DNA of 64,000 nt from Shinisaurus crocodilurus (Eukaryota; Chordata; Lepidosauria; Squamata; Shinisauridae). The DNA lies in assembly GCA_021292165.1 (NCBI GenBank), contig CM037877.1:217475350-217539349 (forward strand), given 5' to 3'. Under the pieces are notes generated by a model, which saw only the letters and a program-made list of their open reading frames with translations, was not told the DNA's origin and searched no databases. The translations under genes and the position numbers were made by a program. The first letter of the stretch is position 1, and the number at the start of each line of letters is the position of its first letter. Of this stretch, positions 13,911 through 23,356 are shown one piece after another.

Positions 13911-14012
13911 ACACACACAATGAGAGAGACAAAATAGTAGGAAATATACAAAATACATCCTACTAATGTATGCTTGTAACACATACATTCAAACTAATGA
14001 AAATAATGAGTA
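12813..14012. other. No gene seen apart from the Z-DNA-prone tract
   Basis: The segment after the (ATG)n tract (CTATACTGCCCAATAGCCAAAG, CTCTGGGTGGTTTACAAC) looks like the end of a LINE 3' tail. No exon is visible. A G9 run lies at 13032-13041. Confidence 0.45.
13874..13919. repeat. 46-bp alternating purine-pyrimidine tract (TG)n(CG)n(CA)n
   Basis: Uninterrupted alternation: about 12 TG, then CG repeats, then CA, almost self-complementary. Such tracts readily adopt Z-DNA or cruciform forms under negative supercoiling (established). Any role here is untested. Confidence 0.92.
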
Positions 14013-14263
14013 CAGTAATACTTTGGTTTGAGAGTAACTTGGTTTGAGAATGTTTTGCAAGACAAGCAAATTTTTAAATATTTATTTATTTATTTATTTA
14101 CTTGATATACAAGCGACGTCTTGCAATACAAGTACTGTAGTACAGCTTAAATTAAAAATCTCTGTACAAATTTTTTTGGGGGGATTTCATTTTGATATAA
14201 GAGTGTTTTGGATTACAAGCATGTTTCCGGAACGAATTATGCTCTCAATCCAAGGCATGACTG
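14013..14263. mobile_element. pogo/Tigger-like MITE, copy 1 of 3
   Basis: 251 bp starting CAGTAATACTTTGG and ending CCAAGGCATGACTG, flanked by TA on both sides (14011-14012, 14264-14265). Interior blocks GTTTTGCAAGACAAGCAAA and TTTCCGGAACGAATTATGC are shared with 30705-30954 and partly with 48155-48414. Inverted CAGT ends at a TA site indicate the Tc1/mariner superfamily. No ORF. Confidence 0.82.
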
Positions 14264-14265
14264 TA

Positions 14266-15043
14266 TAGCCAAATGCTATTCTGTAATTTATCATTCCAAA
14301 ATGTAACAAAAATGCTGGTCAGTTATATGTTGTCTAAAAAGGAAGGAAAGCAGGCAGGAAGAAATGAAGCATTCACTTCATACACTGTTCTCCCCTATGG
14401 ATGAACAACCTGCCCTTTTGCTGGCAGGTTCTGCTGGTCAAATGGAACATAGAACTTCCAACATTCATCTGTACCCAGAAATGAAAAGAAAGAAAGAAAG
14501 AGGGCAGAGATCTAAAATAGTCAAAAGTTTTTAAATTTGTGCCTAAAGAAGAATTTTGTGTGACCCACAGGTTTGAAATCCTGTAAAAGATACTGTGTTC
14601 ATGGTTGGCACTTTATTGGCTGAGACAAACATGGCAGCATCCCACAAGCTAAGTTTCAATGTTACATTGAAACTCTGATCCAAAGATAGTATGAATGGAG
14701 GATTGCTGAAACCAGTTAAAGAAGCTGAACTTAGATGTTTCACATGATCAGACACTTTCCATGAAATAGACCATGAACTCATTTTGTTTATGAAGAAAGA
14801 GAATTAGAAAATATTTGTGACCTCTTGTATGATACCCTGTTGACACATGACCACTGTATTTGTAATAGCAACACAGAGCTGTGCAGAAGATTCTGATAAC
14901 ATCCGGGGAATACATCAAACTACTCTTGGCTCACATGGTTAAACAATTTTAATGGGAAAAGTCATTATTCACTTCAACACTTGAGCTACTCAACAGGGAA
15001 TTTCAGAACATACTGGAAGGGCATGGAACAATGCTGGATTTAT
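14266..15043. other. No gene seen
   Basis: Between two transposons; a short (GAAA)n run at 14484-14500 is the only feature. Confidence 0.45.
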
Positions 15044-15286
15044 GAGAGCCAGTGTGGAGTAGTGGTTAGAGTGTTGGACTGGAACTCAGGAGATCCGGGT
15101 TCTAGTCCCCGCTCGGCCATGAAACTCACTGGGTGACTTTGGGCCAGTCACTGACTCTCAGCCTCACCTACCTCACAGGGTTGTTGTGATGATAAAATGG
15201 AGAGGAGGAGGAGGATTATGTAAGCCGCCTTGGGTTCCTTTCAGGAAAAAAGGCAGGGTATAAATAGAATAAATAAATAAATAAAA
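15044..15286 (+). mobile_element. Sauria-type SINE, near full length
   Basis: tRNA-like 5' part with pol III boxes (AGTGGTTAGAGTGTTGGACT, then GGGTTCTAGTCCCCGCTC), a conserved core (GGGTGACTTTGGGCCAGTCA, CTCACAGGGTTGTTGTGATG) and an end GTAAGCCGCCTTGG, GGCAGGGTATAAATAG plus (AAAT)n. This layout is that of the Sauria SINE of squamates. ATGAG occurs at both edges and may be the target duplication. Confidence 0.85.
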
Positions 15287-15633
15287 TGAGGTGATTGTGT
15301 ATTTGAAATAGAGTTCCTCTCAAAATTCCTCAGAGGCATCAGAATCTACAGTTGCATAATGCAGGTCTTTGTTATAAATTCCAGCAGTGTGTGCAGGTCC
15401 ACTCCACGCTGTTGCCAAACGTACTCTAGATGTGTCCCATAAAGCATTACTAAGGCCCTAATAGATCGTAAATAGGTTACACATTTTAAAACCACTTCTA
15501 TTTATTTTTTATTTGTAAAGAGCCTTCTGGGCTTGTGTGCTTATAACGAAACTATAAATTGCAGCTATCTGGCCAAGAAATTAGAAAGTGTGAGTGAGTT
15601 GGAAACATTCTGTCTGCTCAAATGCATCACTTT
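15287..15633. other. No gene seen
   Basis: No recognisable exon or repeat. Confidence 0.4.
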
Positions 15634-15805
15634 CAGCACAATCCTATTTACTCAGAAGTAAATCCCACTGATTTCAATAGGACTCACCCACATTCCACAT
15701 AAGTGTGCATAAAGATTGCATCCTTAAGATGCACACTTATCTGGGAGTTAGTCCTATTGAACTCAATGGATTTACTTCTGAATAGGGATGTATAAGATTA
15801 CACTG
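15634..15805. repeat. Dispersed palindromic repeat, two arms visible
   Basis: GCACAATCCTATTTACTCAG and TAAATCCCACTGATTTCAAT are followed by the inverse set (CTATTGAACTCAATGG, TTACTTCTGAATAGGG). The most complete copy of the GCAATCCTAT family in this window. A MITE-like origin is likely; the superfamily is not certain. Confidence 0.6.
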
Positions 15806-16215
15806 TTAATTACCAATTGCACGAAGTGCAGGCAATGTTAAATCAATGTACTGATTATTGGTTCATGCTCCAACAAACAAGTTATATTCAGGGTGTCAAA
15901 AAGTAGTTTCATTTGTTATTCAAAATCAAACAGGGTGCTGGACTTCATTGCGTCTAATACAATTTTTGGAGTGTATCTGAGTATAGGATTGAGATTCTGT
16001 CAACTACTTACCGGTAACTCTGAACTAGTTTAATTGCTTTCTCGAGGCTGCTTCAATGTAGACTAAAGACTGAAAACCAGCCCTTCAATTCTAAGCAAAT
16101 ATTTACCCAGAGTTAAGGACTGATTCACAGATGTACATGCATCACTCATGTTTTATCACTGGATGACTTGCTGCAGAAGGGCTGTGAATGACTGCCATTG
16201 AAATGTATTATGTTT
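15806..16215. other. No gene seen
   Basis: AT-rich sequence without recognisable content. Confidence 0.4.
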
Positions 16216-16238
16216 CAGGTGAGGTGAGGTGAGGTGAG
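16216..16238. repeat. (AGGTG)n short tandem repeat
   Basis: Four to five copies of a GGTGA pentamer. Confidence 0.8.
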
Positions 16239-18890
16239 TGGGAAGCTTTGTCTATTTCATTTTATCTGCAATGGCTGTTTTGCACCCACAAATCTATTGC
16301 TATCAACAACATTGCAATCATCAAGTGCTGAACATGTGTAGATGTGACTTTACCTTTAATCTCATTATTTCCAACTTGAATATTCAACCTGTGGACTTTA
16401 GATGCAAAGAATACTTTGTTTTGCCAATGAATGCCAAAGAAGGGGCTGGATGAGAAAGCAAAGACAGATAGTCCAACTATTAACACCATGCCCACTTATC
16501 CTTGTAAAATGTGATATAGACTATCTGATTTGATATAATTTTGCAGCCAAAGGTTTTTGATCCAGATTTCTTCCCTAAAGTACCAAAAGAAAAACAACGT
16601 ATCAGAGAACAGTGCACACAATCTTCAATATCCTATAATGTGCTTTTACAAGTACTTTAGATAGATATTTTGGAAGCAAGAGGTTAACATCTGGGAAGGG
16701 ATAAACAAATCTCTCTCTCTCCACATACAGATACATATAGTATTTACAATGAGAGTATTGTGAGCCATGAAGAATAACTTAAGAAACAAAGTGCATTCTA
16801 CAAAAGTGTTTTTCCTCCAAATATTGAACACAAGAAAGGAATTATTACACTTTTGATTATCTATCTATCTAGAGAGAGAGAGAGAGAGAGACTGAGCATT
16901 AAAAAATCCTCAGTATATTATATCTGTGCCTACAAAAGCAGATGCAGATGACTTACCAGTGTCCTTTATCAAGTAGCCCACTGATTATATTTAGACTAGA
17001 GGAACTTGTGTACATGATCTGACCCTTCTGACTTAAAACAAATGTTAACAGACTATGGAAGCAAGCAGGCTGTGTTTCTTTAGGTAACTGCAATGCCACT
17101 GAAAGGGTGTAAAGAAATCTGTAAGCAACCACTCTTTGTTTTCTGAAAATGACCTTTCCTCTCAATATCTGATCTCTCCTGCCTCCCCATCCATCCTTAG
17201 GCATATAGACATAAGCCTTGTTTGAACAATGGCTTGCATGACTGACAATAATTTGATTTCCACTTTGAAAATACAAATCCATGCTCCTTTCTGGAATCGA
17301 TAGCACACGGGCGAAGAACTTTATAGAACACATATTTATTCCTGTTCACTCAGGAGGAACAAGAAATAAATGATGGATTCTCATCTCATTAACTTCTGCC
17401 AGGCATGCCAATATTTATGGGTGCCTCCCGAACAACCCTTAGTCAGGGATGTTGTTGTTGTTTAAAAAAAGAAACTTAGATCATCTGCATAAGCAGGTAA
17501 AATTATCTTCAAGGGGAGATGCTGACAGAAGAATGGGAGTTCCATGAAATAAAGAGAGCATGTAGAAAAGCTGGTTTTGTGAGCTCCAGCTGTTCCTTTC
17601 TTTATCCTTTTTTCCCCCCTGGGGGCCAGTTTCCAGCTTCAAGTATCTTTTCATTTAAAAACTATGCAAAACTATGCTCAGATGATTTCTACACCTTCTC
17701 TCAATTAGACCCCCCCTTCTTCCTTCTCCTCCTCCTCCCCCATGGCAGATAATAAAACTACTTGCAAAGGGTATCCTTTCCTCTTTCCCTAGCTGGTGTA
17801 CTCATTGAAAGCAAAGTTTAGAGCAACAGGATAAAGGCATGCAAACTTCATCTATCCAACACCCACACACACCAGCATCACTGAAAGATCCAAATGAGCT
17901 GGATTTTGCTTTGAAAGAAAATAATAATAATTACCCATGCAACAGAGGTAGACAAAGAAACCAGAGAAATAAATACTAGTCCTTGAGTTGAGATAAATGT
18001 GACTTGTCTTGCCTACCTCTGAATTCTCCACATGCAGGTTGGAAGAATCAGGAAATGTCATCAGTACAGGGGTGAAAGAAGAGAAGGTGACTGAACAGTT
18101 TATCTTGTTATCTCAGAGCCTGGTAAGCTACTGGGCAGTCATACACATGCAACCAACTGTCCATCCTCAAATCCAGCTTGGAGGTTTGCTGCGCCTCCTG
18201 ATCAGTCTGGAAACCCTATCCAAGCAAGAACTCCAACTTTCCCCTCTCTTGCTAGTGAAGAATCAGGGGACCAGGCTTGGCAGGCAGCTAGGAAGGCAAG
18301 GTTCTGAAGAGGGACTGCAGACTGAGAGCGACACCAAGAAATGAAGTCATTAACATACAGGCAAGGTTTGACATAGAACGGGGTTGTGATGATGGTGGGG
18401 GAAACTAAGTTACCTGTTGGAGCCTTTCCACCTAGGTAACCAGACACCCTTTCCCAGGCACCTCTTGCAGCCAAAGTTCCTGATGCCCATGTTTCTTTCC
18501 ATGCGAGTGAGATTCAACTCTTCTCTTCTGCTTCTATATGCCTCTCTGGGTTCTAGTTTTCATTCCTTCAGTTTTCCACACACTCTCACACACATACACT
18601 CCACCCCAATATGGAAAACTCTGTTTCCTTCCGTCTGCCCCTGTTGGCAAACTCTGCTGTTTGCGTTCGGTCTTGCCTTCCCACCTTGCATAAAGTCTCT
18701 GCTCAAGGGTCGGTAAGAGATCTAAGCCCTCTTGCCCTATGAATGCAGGAAGGTCCCAAGAAGTGATGGATGCGCTGCAGCGAGGCTTAGCGACTTCGAT
18801 AAAGTAAGACAGATAGATACATGGAATACAGGCGCTCAGCTGCTTTCCCGGCGTGCGTCATCTCGTTCGGAGATTCAGATTATACTTAAG

Positions 18891-18892
<2 letters not shown>
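16239..18892. other. No gene supported; presumed KCND3 5' intron
   Basis: About 2.6 kb. An (ATCT)n(AG)n run lies at 16858-16892. On the minus strand a 126-codon open frame (17333-16953) ends at a strong donor-like CTG|GTAAGT (junction after 16957), but I see no domain in it. Pyrimidine-rich sequence is at 17600-17745. On the minus strand CAACAG|GTAACT (junction after 18414) is a second possible donor. Confidence 0.4.

Positions 18893-18922
<30 letters not shown>
18893..18922. repeat. (TG)15 microsatellite
   Basis: Pure TG dinucleotide tract at the left shoulder of the CpG-rich region. Confidence 0.95.
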
Positions 18923-18924
<2 letters not shown>

Positions 18925-19151
18925 GAGTTCAGCGGAAGGAGCTGATCTGAGGTTTGGAAGCAAAAGGAGAGGAAAACGAAAGACAGAGAAAGGAAAAGCA
19001 CACCGAGAAAAAGAGAGAGGGTTGTTCCTTAGCAGCCCTGATTTTTTATACAGTTTCGACAGCATCCGCCGTCCAATATGCAAGTAACGACTTAAAAGGA
19101 GAGACGGAAACTCGTGTTCCTTAGTGACCGAAGGGTTATTCATCCCTCCAC

Positions 19152-19162
19152 TTCTCTCTCGT

Positions 19163-19212
<50 letters not shown>
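19152..19212. repeat. (CT)n(CA)n compound microsatellite
   Basis: About 18 CT units pass into about 12 CA units, just left of the CpG island. Homopurine/homopyrimidine tracts near promoters can form triplex DNA. Confidence 0.93.
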
Positions 19213-19213
<1 letters not shown>

Positions 19214-19239
19214 ACTTCGTGTGCCTGCCCATTATTACC

Positions 19240-19790
19240 TTACGTTCTGGGCAATCAGTTCTCTTGCCATGCCGTTCCATCCTCTTCACGAGCTCCCGTT
19301 CAAGCGGATAGGCTGAGGGCTTGCCATCCAGATGCTGAAGGCGCTTACTCCAGCTGCCCAGATGGGGGAGGGCGGGCCCAGGGAGGGGGAGGTGCTTGCC
19401 GGGGGGTGCTCTTCTCCCATCAGCTCAGCAGGCACACGGAGAGGGCGCAGGAGTTGGGCGTGCTACTGCTGCGAATGCGCGTGGACGGGTGCCCCCTCCC
19501 ACCCTCGTGTTTCTCCGCCGTTTTTGGTTACATCTCCGCCGGGTTTCCTGTGTAGCAGACAGATGGCGCAGTCCCACCAAGCTTCGCCAGGCGCCGTATG
19601 GCCCAGCCCGAGCGTCCGGACTTGGCGAGGCTGGAGCGAAGCGCGTTCAGCACCACGGGACGGCGGACAGCGCCTCGCGTCCACCGGCTTCTGCCCGACG
19701 CTCCCTCCTCGTCATCCCACCTCCGTCCATGCGCTTCCGTATTGCCTTGATTCTCCGAGGTGCCTGCTGTTGCCGTTCGGAAAGGGCATT
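19240..19790 (-). promoter_or_regulatory. CpG island, candidate KCND3 promoter and non-coding first exon
   Basis: Over about 550 bp, CpG occurs at high density (for example CGCGTGGACGGG, CTCCGCCGTTTTTGG, GCGAAGCGCGTTCAGC, CGCCTCGCGTCC), in contrast to the CpG-poor flanks. It is not bounded by terminal repeats or target duplications, unlike the GC-rich transposon at 63209. It lies 12 kb upstream of the KCND3 start codon, and KCND3 is known to have a non-coding 5' exon, so this is the best candidate promoter. Possible donors on the minus strand are AAG|GTAATA (near 19235) and CAACAG|GTAACT (18414). No TATA box is evident. Strand is assumed from the gene. Confidence 0.5.
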
Positions 19791-20721
19791 TCAGAGCAAA
19801 AAAAAAGACGAATCATCAGGAGCGACCCTGATTATCAAGGGGGCAGATCGAGATCTCAAAACAGAGATCTCAAAGCAGAGACACCGCCCGCGTCCCACCC
19901 CAAAGGCAGATTTCTTGTTCTGGCCCTAATACATGAGCCCAAGAGTATGGCATGATCCTAGAGTTCCCTGGCAACAAAAAGACAGTGTCTCTCCCTCTCC
20001 ACGATAATGAGGGAGATCTTTAGGATAAGCAACTAAGAAGGAAAATATTTAGCGTCAGATTTAATAGACATGCATTGCCACAAAGCTAAAACATACTGCA
20101 GACACTTCAACCAGGTTTGTAGTACTTAGCATCTCCCAAGTAGCAGCGAAGTAGGGGGTTCTAACTGTTTCTTTGATATGGGCATCAGATGAGTGTAGAC
20201 TAGCCATAGGAAAGAACGAAGGGAGATGGGTTTTGGTACGCAACACTATCACTGAGACTAGTGACAAAGGTTTGCCAAGCACTCATTTGTCACCAGCAGA
20301 TGTCACTCAAGATGAGGAGACACTAAGAGATTCTATCTTAGAGAGACTGCTGAGTTTGACTTCATAAACAAGTTGAATTCTCTCACCACAGGTTTGGATC
20401 GGGATAAAGATTTTGTTTTTGTTTCTAAAATCACACTGCATGTATTAATTGGCTCACCTAGTGCCAGGATGTTTGTTTTATCAGCAGCACTGGTACTGTA
20501 AATGACCACTGTTAATTTTGTGAATGTTCCTGTATATAATTTCTTCATTTAATTTCCTTCTGACCTCACTGTTCTCACCCCACCACACACACACGCACAC
20601 CACTACCATATAACACTCCCTATAATACTCCATGCATCTGATGAAGTGGGCTATAGTCCACAAAAGCTTATGCCAGAATCAGTTTGTTAGTCTTAAAGGT
20701 GTCACAAGACTCTTTGTTCTT
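19791..20721. other. No gene seen; shore of the CpG island
   Basis: CpG density falls off after about 19800. Open frames in this shore lack domains. At 20643-20720 a fragment reads GATGAAGTGGGCTATAGTCC, AAGCTTATGCCAGAAT, TCTTAAAGGTGTCACAAGAC, which resembles a dispersed LINE/SINE 3' end. Confidence 0.4.
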
Positions 20722-20724
20722 TAA

Positions 20725-20844
20725 GGGCGCAATCCTATGCAGGCTTAGACAGAAAAAAAGTCCTACATTGCCCAGCATAGCTGGCTGGGAAATGCTTGGA
20801 GTTGTAGGACTTTTGTCTGTCTAAACCTGCATAGGACTGTGCCC
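20725..20844. mobile_element. Harbinger-like hairpin MITE with TAA duplication
   Basis: 120-bp palindrome: GGGCGCAATCCTATGCAGG ... CCTGCATAGGACTGTGCCC, with inner arms TTAGACAGA and AAAAGTCCTAC repeated in inverted form. It is flanked by TAA at 20722-20724 and 20845-20847. A 3-bp TWA duplication with GGG-starting ends fits PIF/Harbinger. A degraded relative lies at 46089-46190. Confidence 0.68.
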
Positions 20845-20974
20845 TAAGATATCCTAGAAGGTGGCCTGCTTTCCTCTGCTCCTATTGAAGTGACAGCTGT
20901 ATGTATGGTTGTGTGGTACTGAGGAAAACTTTCCTTGTCCTCTTGTCAATTTCAGGGGACTGGTTGGTTTAATC

Positions 20975-21321
20975 CAGTGCTTCTCAATTATTTTCTGTCA
21001 TGCCCCCCCTAGGAAGAAGAAAACATTTCGCGCCCCCCGCGCGACTGTAAATAGTATCATTTGTCTATAAAATTGTTATAAGTACACCTCTGCATAACAC
21101 TGTATCCTTATTAACGTATAAGAGAATTAAAAAAGAAAGAAATGTGGATCAATTTACAACAAAGAATAGCTTTATTAACTGTAGCAGAAAAGATTTAAAG
21201 GAGCACAGGATTTAAAGGAACACAATATTAAAAAAAACTTTTAACTGAGGTCAAACGAGCCCCCCTTTACGGAGCCTCGCGCCCCCCCTGGGGGGCCCGC
21301 CCCACTATTTGAGAAGCACTG
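20975..21321. mobile_element. hAT element, 347 bp, exact 8-bp TSD, CpG-rich ends
   Basis: Starts CAGTGCTTCTCAATTATTTT and ends TATTTGAGAAGCACTG, flanked by identical GTTTAATC at 20967-20974 and 21322-21329. Subterminal regions keep many CpGs (TTTCGCGCCCCCCGCGCG; GAGCCTCGCGCCCCCC), which implies a fairly recent insertion because methylated CpG decays quickly. No ORF: non-autonomous. Confidence 0.88.
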
Positions 21322-21329
21322 GTTTAATC

Positions 21330-21647
21330 ATAGTCTCTTGTGAGGAGCGTAGCAGTGAGACTGAGCAGAACTGACTCAACATTTTCTGCAAGTCTTTCAC
21401 GTCGCCAAATTGGCATGTTATGGATGGTGTGCTGACTGGATCTGGGGCACAGCTGCAACCTTTAACTGATTAATTGGATTAATCAGTTCAGACTTTTTAA
21501 TTGACCAAAACTGCATCCCTATTTAATTGGGCAACATTTTTTTAAAAAGTAATGTTAACTGGGTTTTTTTTCATATAAGTAATTAGCACTTGCCTTCTGC
21601 ACTTTTATATATTGAGGATGCAATTCTATACACACTTATCTGTGAGT
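21330..21647. other. No gene seen
   Basis: No recognisable exon. Poly-T at 21536-21570. Confidence 0.4.
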
Positions 21648-22000
21648 AGTAGTAGTAGGCGATCACTCGTGACCGAGTAAGATTGTCTTCCAGGATAAAA
21701 TTACAAAAGAAAATTATAAAAAGAGGAAATTGTAAAAAAATTGTGTAGACTCTAGCGATGGGTCTGTGAATGACTGTGGAGGCCAATTCTAGATCCACAC
21801 AGCTTCCTACAGTGAGGACACAGGTGAGATAGAAGATGGTCCTGTAAAGGATTCATTTGACATGCTTTTCGCTTAGCACATTTCTCCCTTTCACCTTGCA
21901 CTTGGGCTTCTTCAAAGTCCATAGAACCTTTGTGAAAGGCCGACCTCCAGTTAGATCATACATGGGCCAGAGCTTCCCAGTTCTCGATGTTTATATTGCC
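21648..22000 (-). pseudogene. Retroelement ORF C-terminus with a C2H2-like zinc finger
   Basis: One minus-strand frame reads INIENWEALAH, one stop, then SNWRSAFHKG, a charged stretch, and CPHCRKLCGSRIGLHSH followed shortly by a stop (about 21745). A W-rich block followed by a basic linker and a CxxC...SRIGLxSH finger at the C-terminus is the pattern at the end of some non-LTR reverse transcriptase ORFs (clade not certain). After the stop come about 80 bp and a CTA-rich tail, as in a 3' end. The internal stop and 5' truncation show it is dead. Confidence 0.6.
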
Positions 22001-22056
22001 CCATTGAACTCAGTGGATCTTACTTCTGAGTAGACATGCATAAGATTGCACTGTAA
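22001..22056. repeat. Dispersed GCAATCCTAT palindrome, half copy
   Basis: CATTGAACTCAGTGG, CTTACTTCTGAGTAGACA, GCATAAGATTGCACTG: half of the palindrome seen at 15634-15805. Confidence 0.65.
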
Positions 22057-22269
22057 AAAGAGGAATCCCCCTTCTCTTACTCACAGAAGGGAATGCCTCT
22101 TCTAAGTTGCTGCAACAAATGCATGCACCATCTAAATGCATGGAAAGCATGCATTTTCCCCTTCATTCTTTTTTTTTCAAATTGCAAATGTATGTAGATT
22201 TAGGTGGCTGATTAGAGAAGGTTCTGGCTATGCTAATGGACTGGATGAGGGCAAATGAACAGAAGCTGA
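22057..22269. other. No gene seen
   Basis: Nothing recognisable. Confidence 0.35.
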
Positions 22270-22640
22270 TTAGAAGGTGGAGGTACTATGGGTGGATGGT
22301 TTGTTTGCCCAGGGAAGAGGTGCTTATCCTGTATTAGGTGGGGTCATATTTCCCCTGACGGTTCAGAATTTGGGGGTGCTTCTTGATCCATCTTTGTCAC
22401 TGGAGGTACAGTCTGCTTCCATAGCAGAAAGTGCCTTTTTCCAGCTCACACTGATGCGCTAGCTGTGGCCCCACTTAGACAGAGATAGTCTAGCCTCATT
22501 GATCCATGCTCTGATAATCTCCAGTAGTATAATGCAGCCAATGTCAGGTTGCCTTTGAAGATGATTTGGAAACTGTTATTAGTTCAGGGTATGGTGGCTA
22601 GATAATCAAGGCTGGGCATTAGGATTATATTGTGAGGGAT
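22270..22640 (+). pseudogene. L2-type LINE reverse transcriptase fragment
   Basis: A 61-codon frame (22277-22462) contains VQNLGVLLDPSLSLEVQ then SAFFQLTLMR, the C-terminal RT pattern of L2 elements. The next 180 bp continue the match out of frame (region equivalent to ...SLASLIHALI, then CNAANV-like and LPLKMI-like sequence). Frameshifted and truncated at both ends. Confidence 0.75.
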
Positions 22641-23124
22641 GCTGCCGTGACCTCGGCATCAGCAGCTGTGTTGGGGCCTTGGCGTGTGCATCCCAATGGC
22701 AGAGAGAATAAGCCCCCCTCAATGCAGTGCTTATTCCGGTGGTGGCCGATGGAAGGAGCCACGGTCAGAGGAGGCTGCAGACGGTGGCGGCAGCAGTTAG
22801 TGGGGCACTGGGAGGAAAGGGGAGCGAGTGGGGGGGCAGCCTCTGACAGCTGGGGAAAATTGCCACTTGGGCACTTTTCCCCAGCTGTCATCCTCACTTG
22901 TCTCCCTGCGGTGCCCCCTGGGATACCGATGGGAGGACTGAGGGGGAAGGTGGTGCCTCTGTACCCCCACTGTGCCCGACCATTAGTCAGTCACAGCCGG
23001 GGCCTGGAACAACTTTAAACCCACAGATGTTTCAGAACCCGGCCTCTGAGTCCATTTTCAGCCTCTTGAATAAAGCTATTTCCTAGGAGAAATATAGCAC
23101 AGAAGCATAGCGTGTGACTGGACA
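22641..23124. other. GC-rich stretch with a perfect hairpin; no gene supported
   Basis: GC-rich sequence, including a perfect 16-bp inverted repeat TGACAGCTGGGGAAAA (22844-22859) and TTTTCCCCAGCTGTCA (22875-22890) with a 15-base loop. The 128-codon plus-strand frame here overlaps the hairpin and looks like composition-driven noise. A transposon origin is possible, but I could not fix its ends. Confidence 0.45.
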
Positions 23125-23356
23125 TTTATTTATTTATTTATTATCATATTTATACCCCACCTTTTTTCCTGCAAGGAACCCAAGGCGGCTTACATAATCC
23201 TCCTCCTCTCCATTTTATCCTCACAACAACCCTGTGAGGTAGGTTAGGCTGAGAGTCAGTGACTGGCCCAAAGTCACCCAGTGAGTTTCATGGCTGAGCG
23301 TGGACTAGAACCCGGATCTCCCGAGTCCCAGTCCAGCACTCTCACCACTACGTCAG
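23125..23356 (-). mobile_element. Sauria-type SINE, 5' end slightly truncated
   Basis: Begins with (TTTA)n and TTTATACCCCACCTTTTTTC, then AAGGCGGCTTACATAATCC, and ends in the tRNA-like head (CTAGAACCCGGATCTCCC; CACTCTCACCACTACG). Reverse complement of the copies at 15044 and 29747. It lacks the last ~10 bases of the head. Confidence 0.85.

Noticed and set aside
15044..15120. tRNA gene at the head of the Sauria SINE
   Set aside because: The same sequence recurs at 23125, 29747, 43601 and 62737 with a fixed SINE body.
18886..19955. Several 100-200 codon frames around the CpG island
   Set aside because: They cross CA/CT repeats or overlap in opposite directions, with no recognisable domain; GC-rich DNA has few stop codons.
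22632..23018. 128-codon plus-strand frame as a gene
   Set aside because: Covers a perfect hairpin and GC-rich sequence; no domain or coding bias evident.
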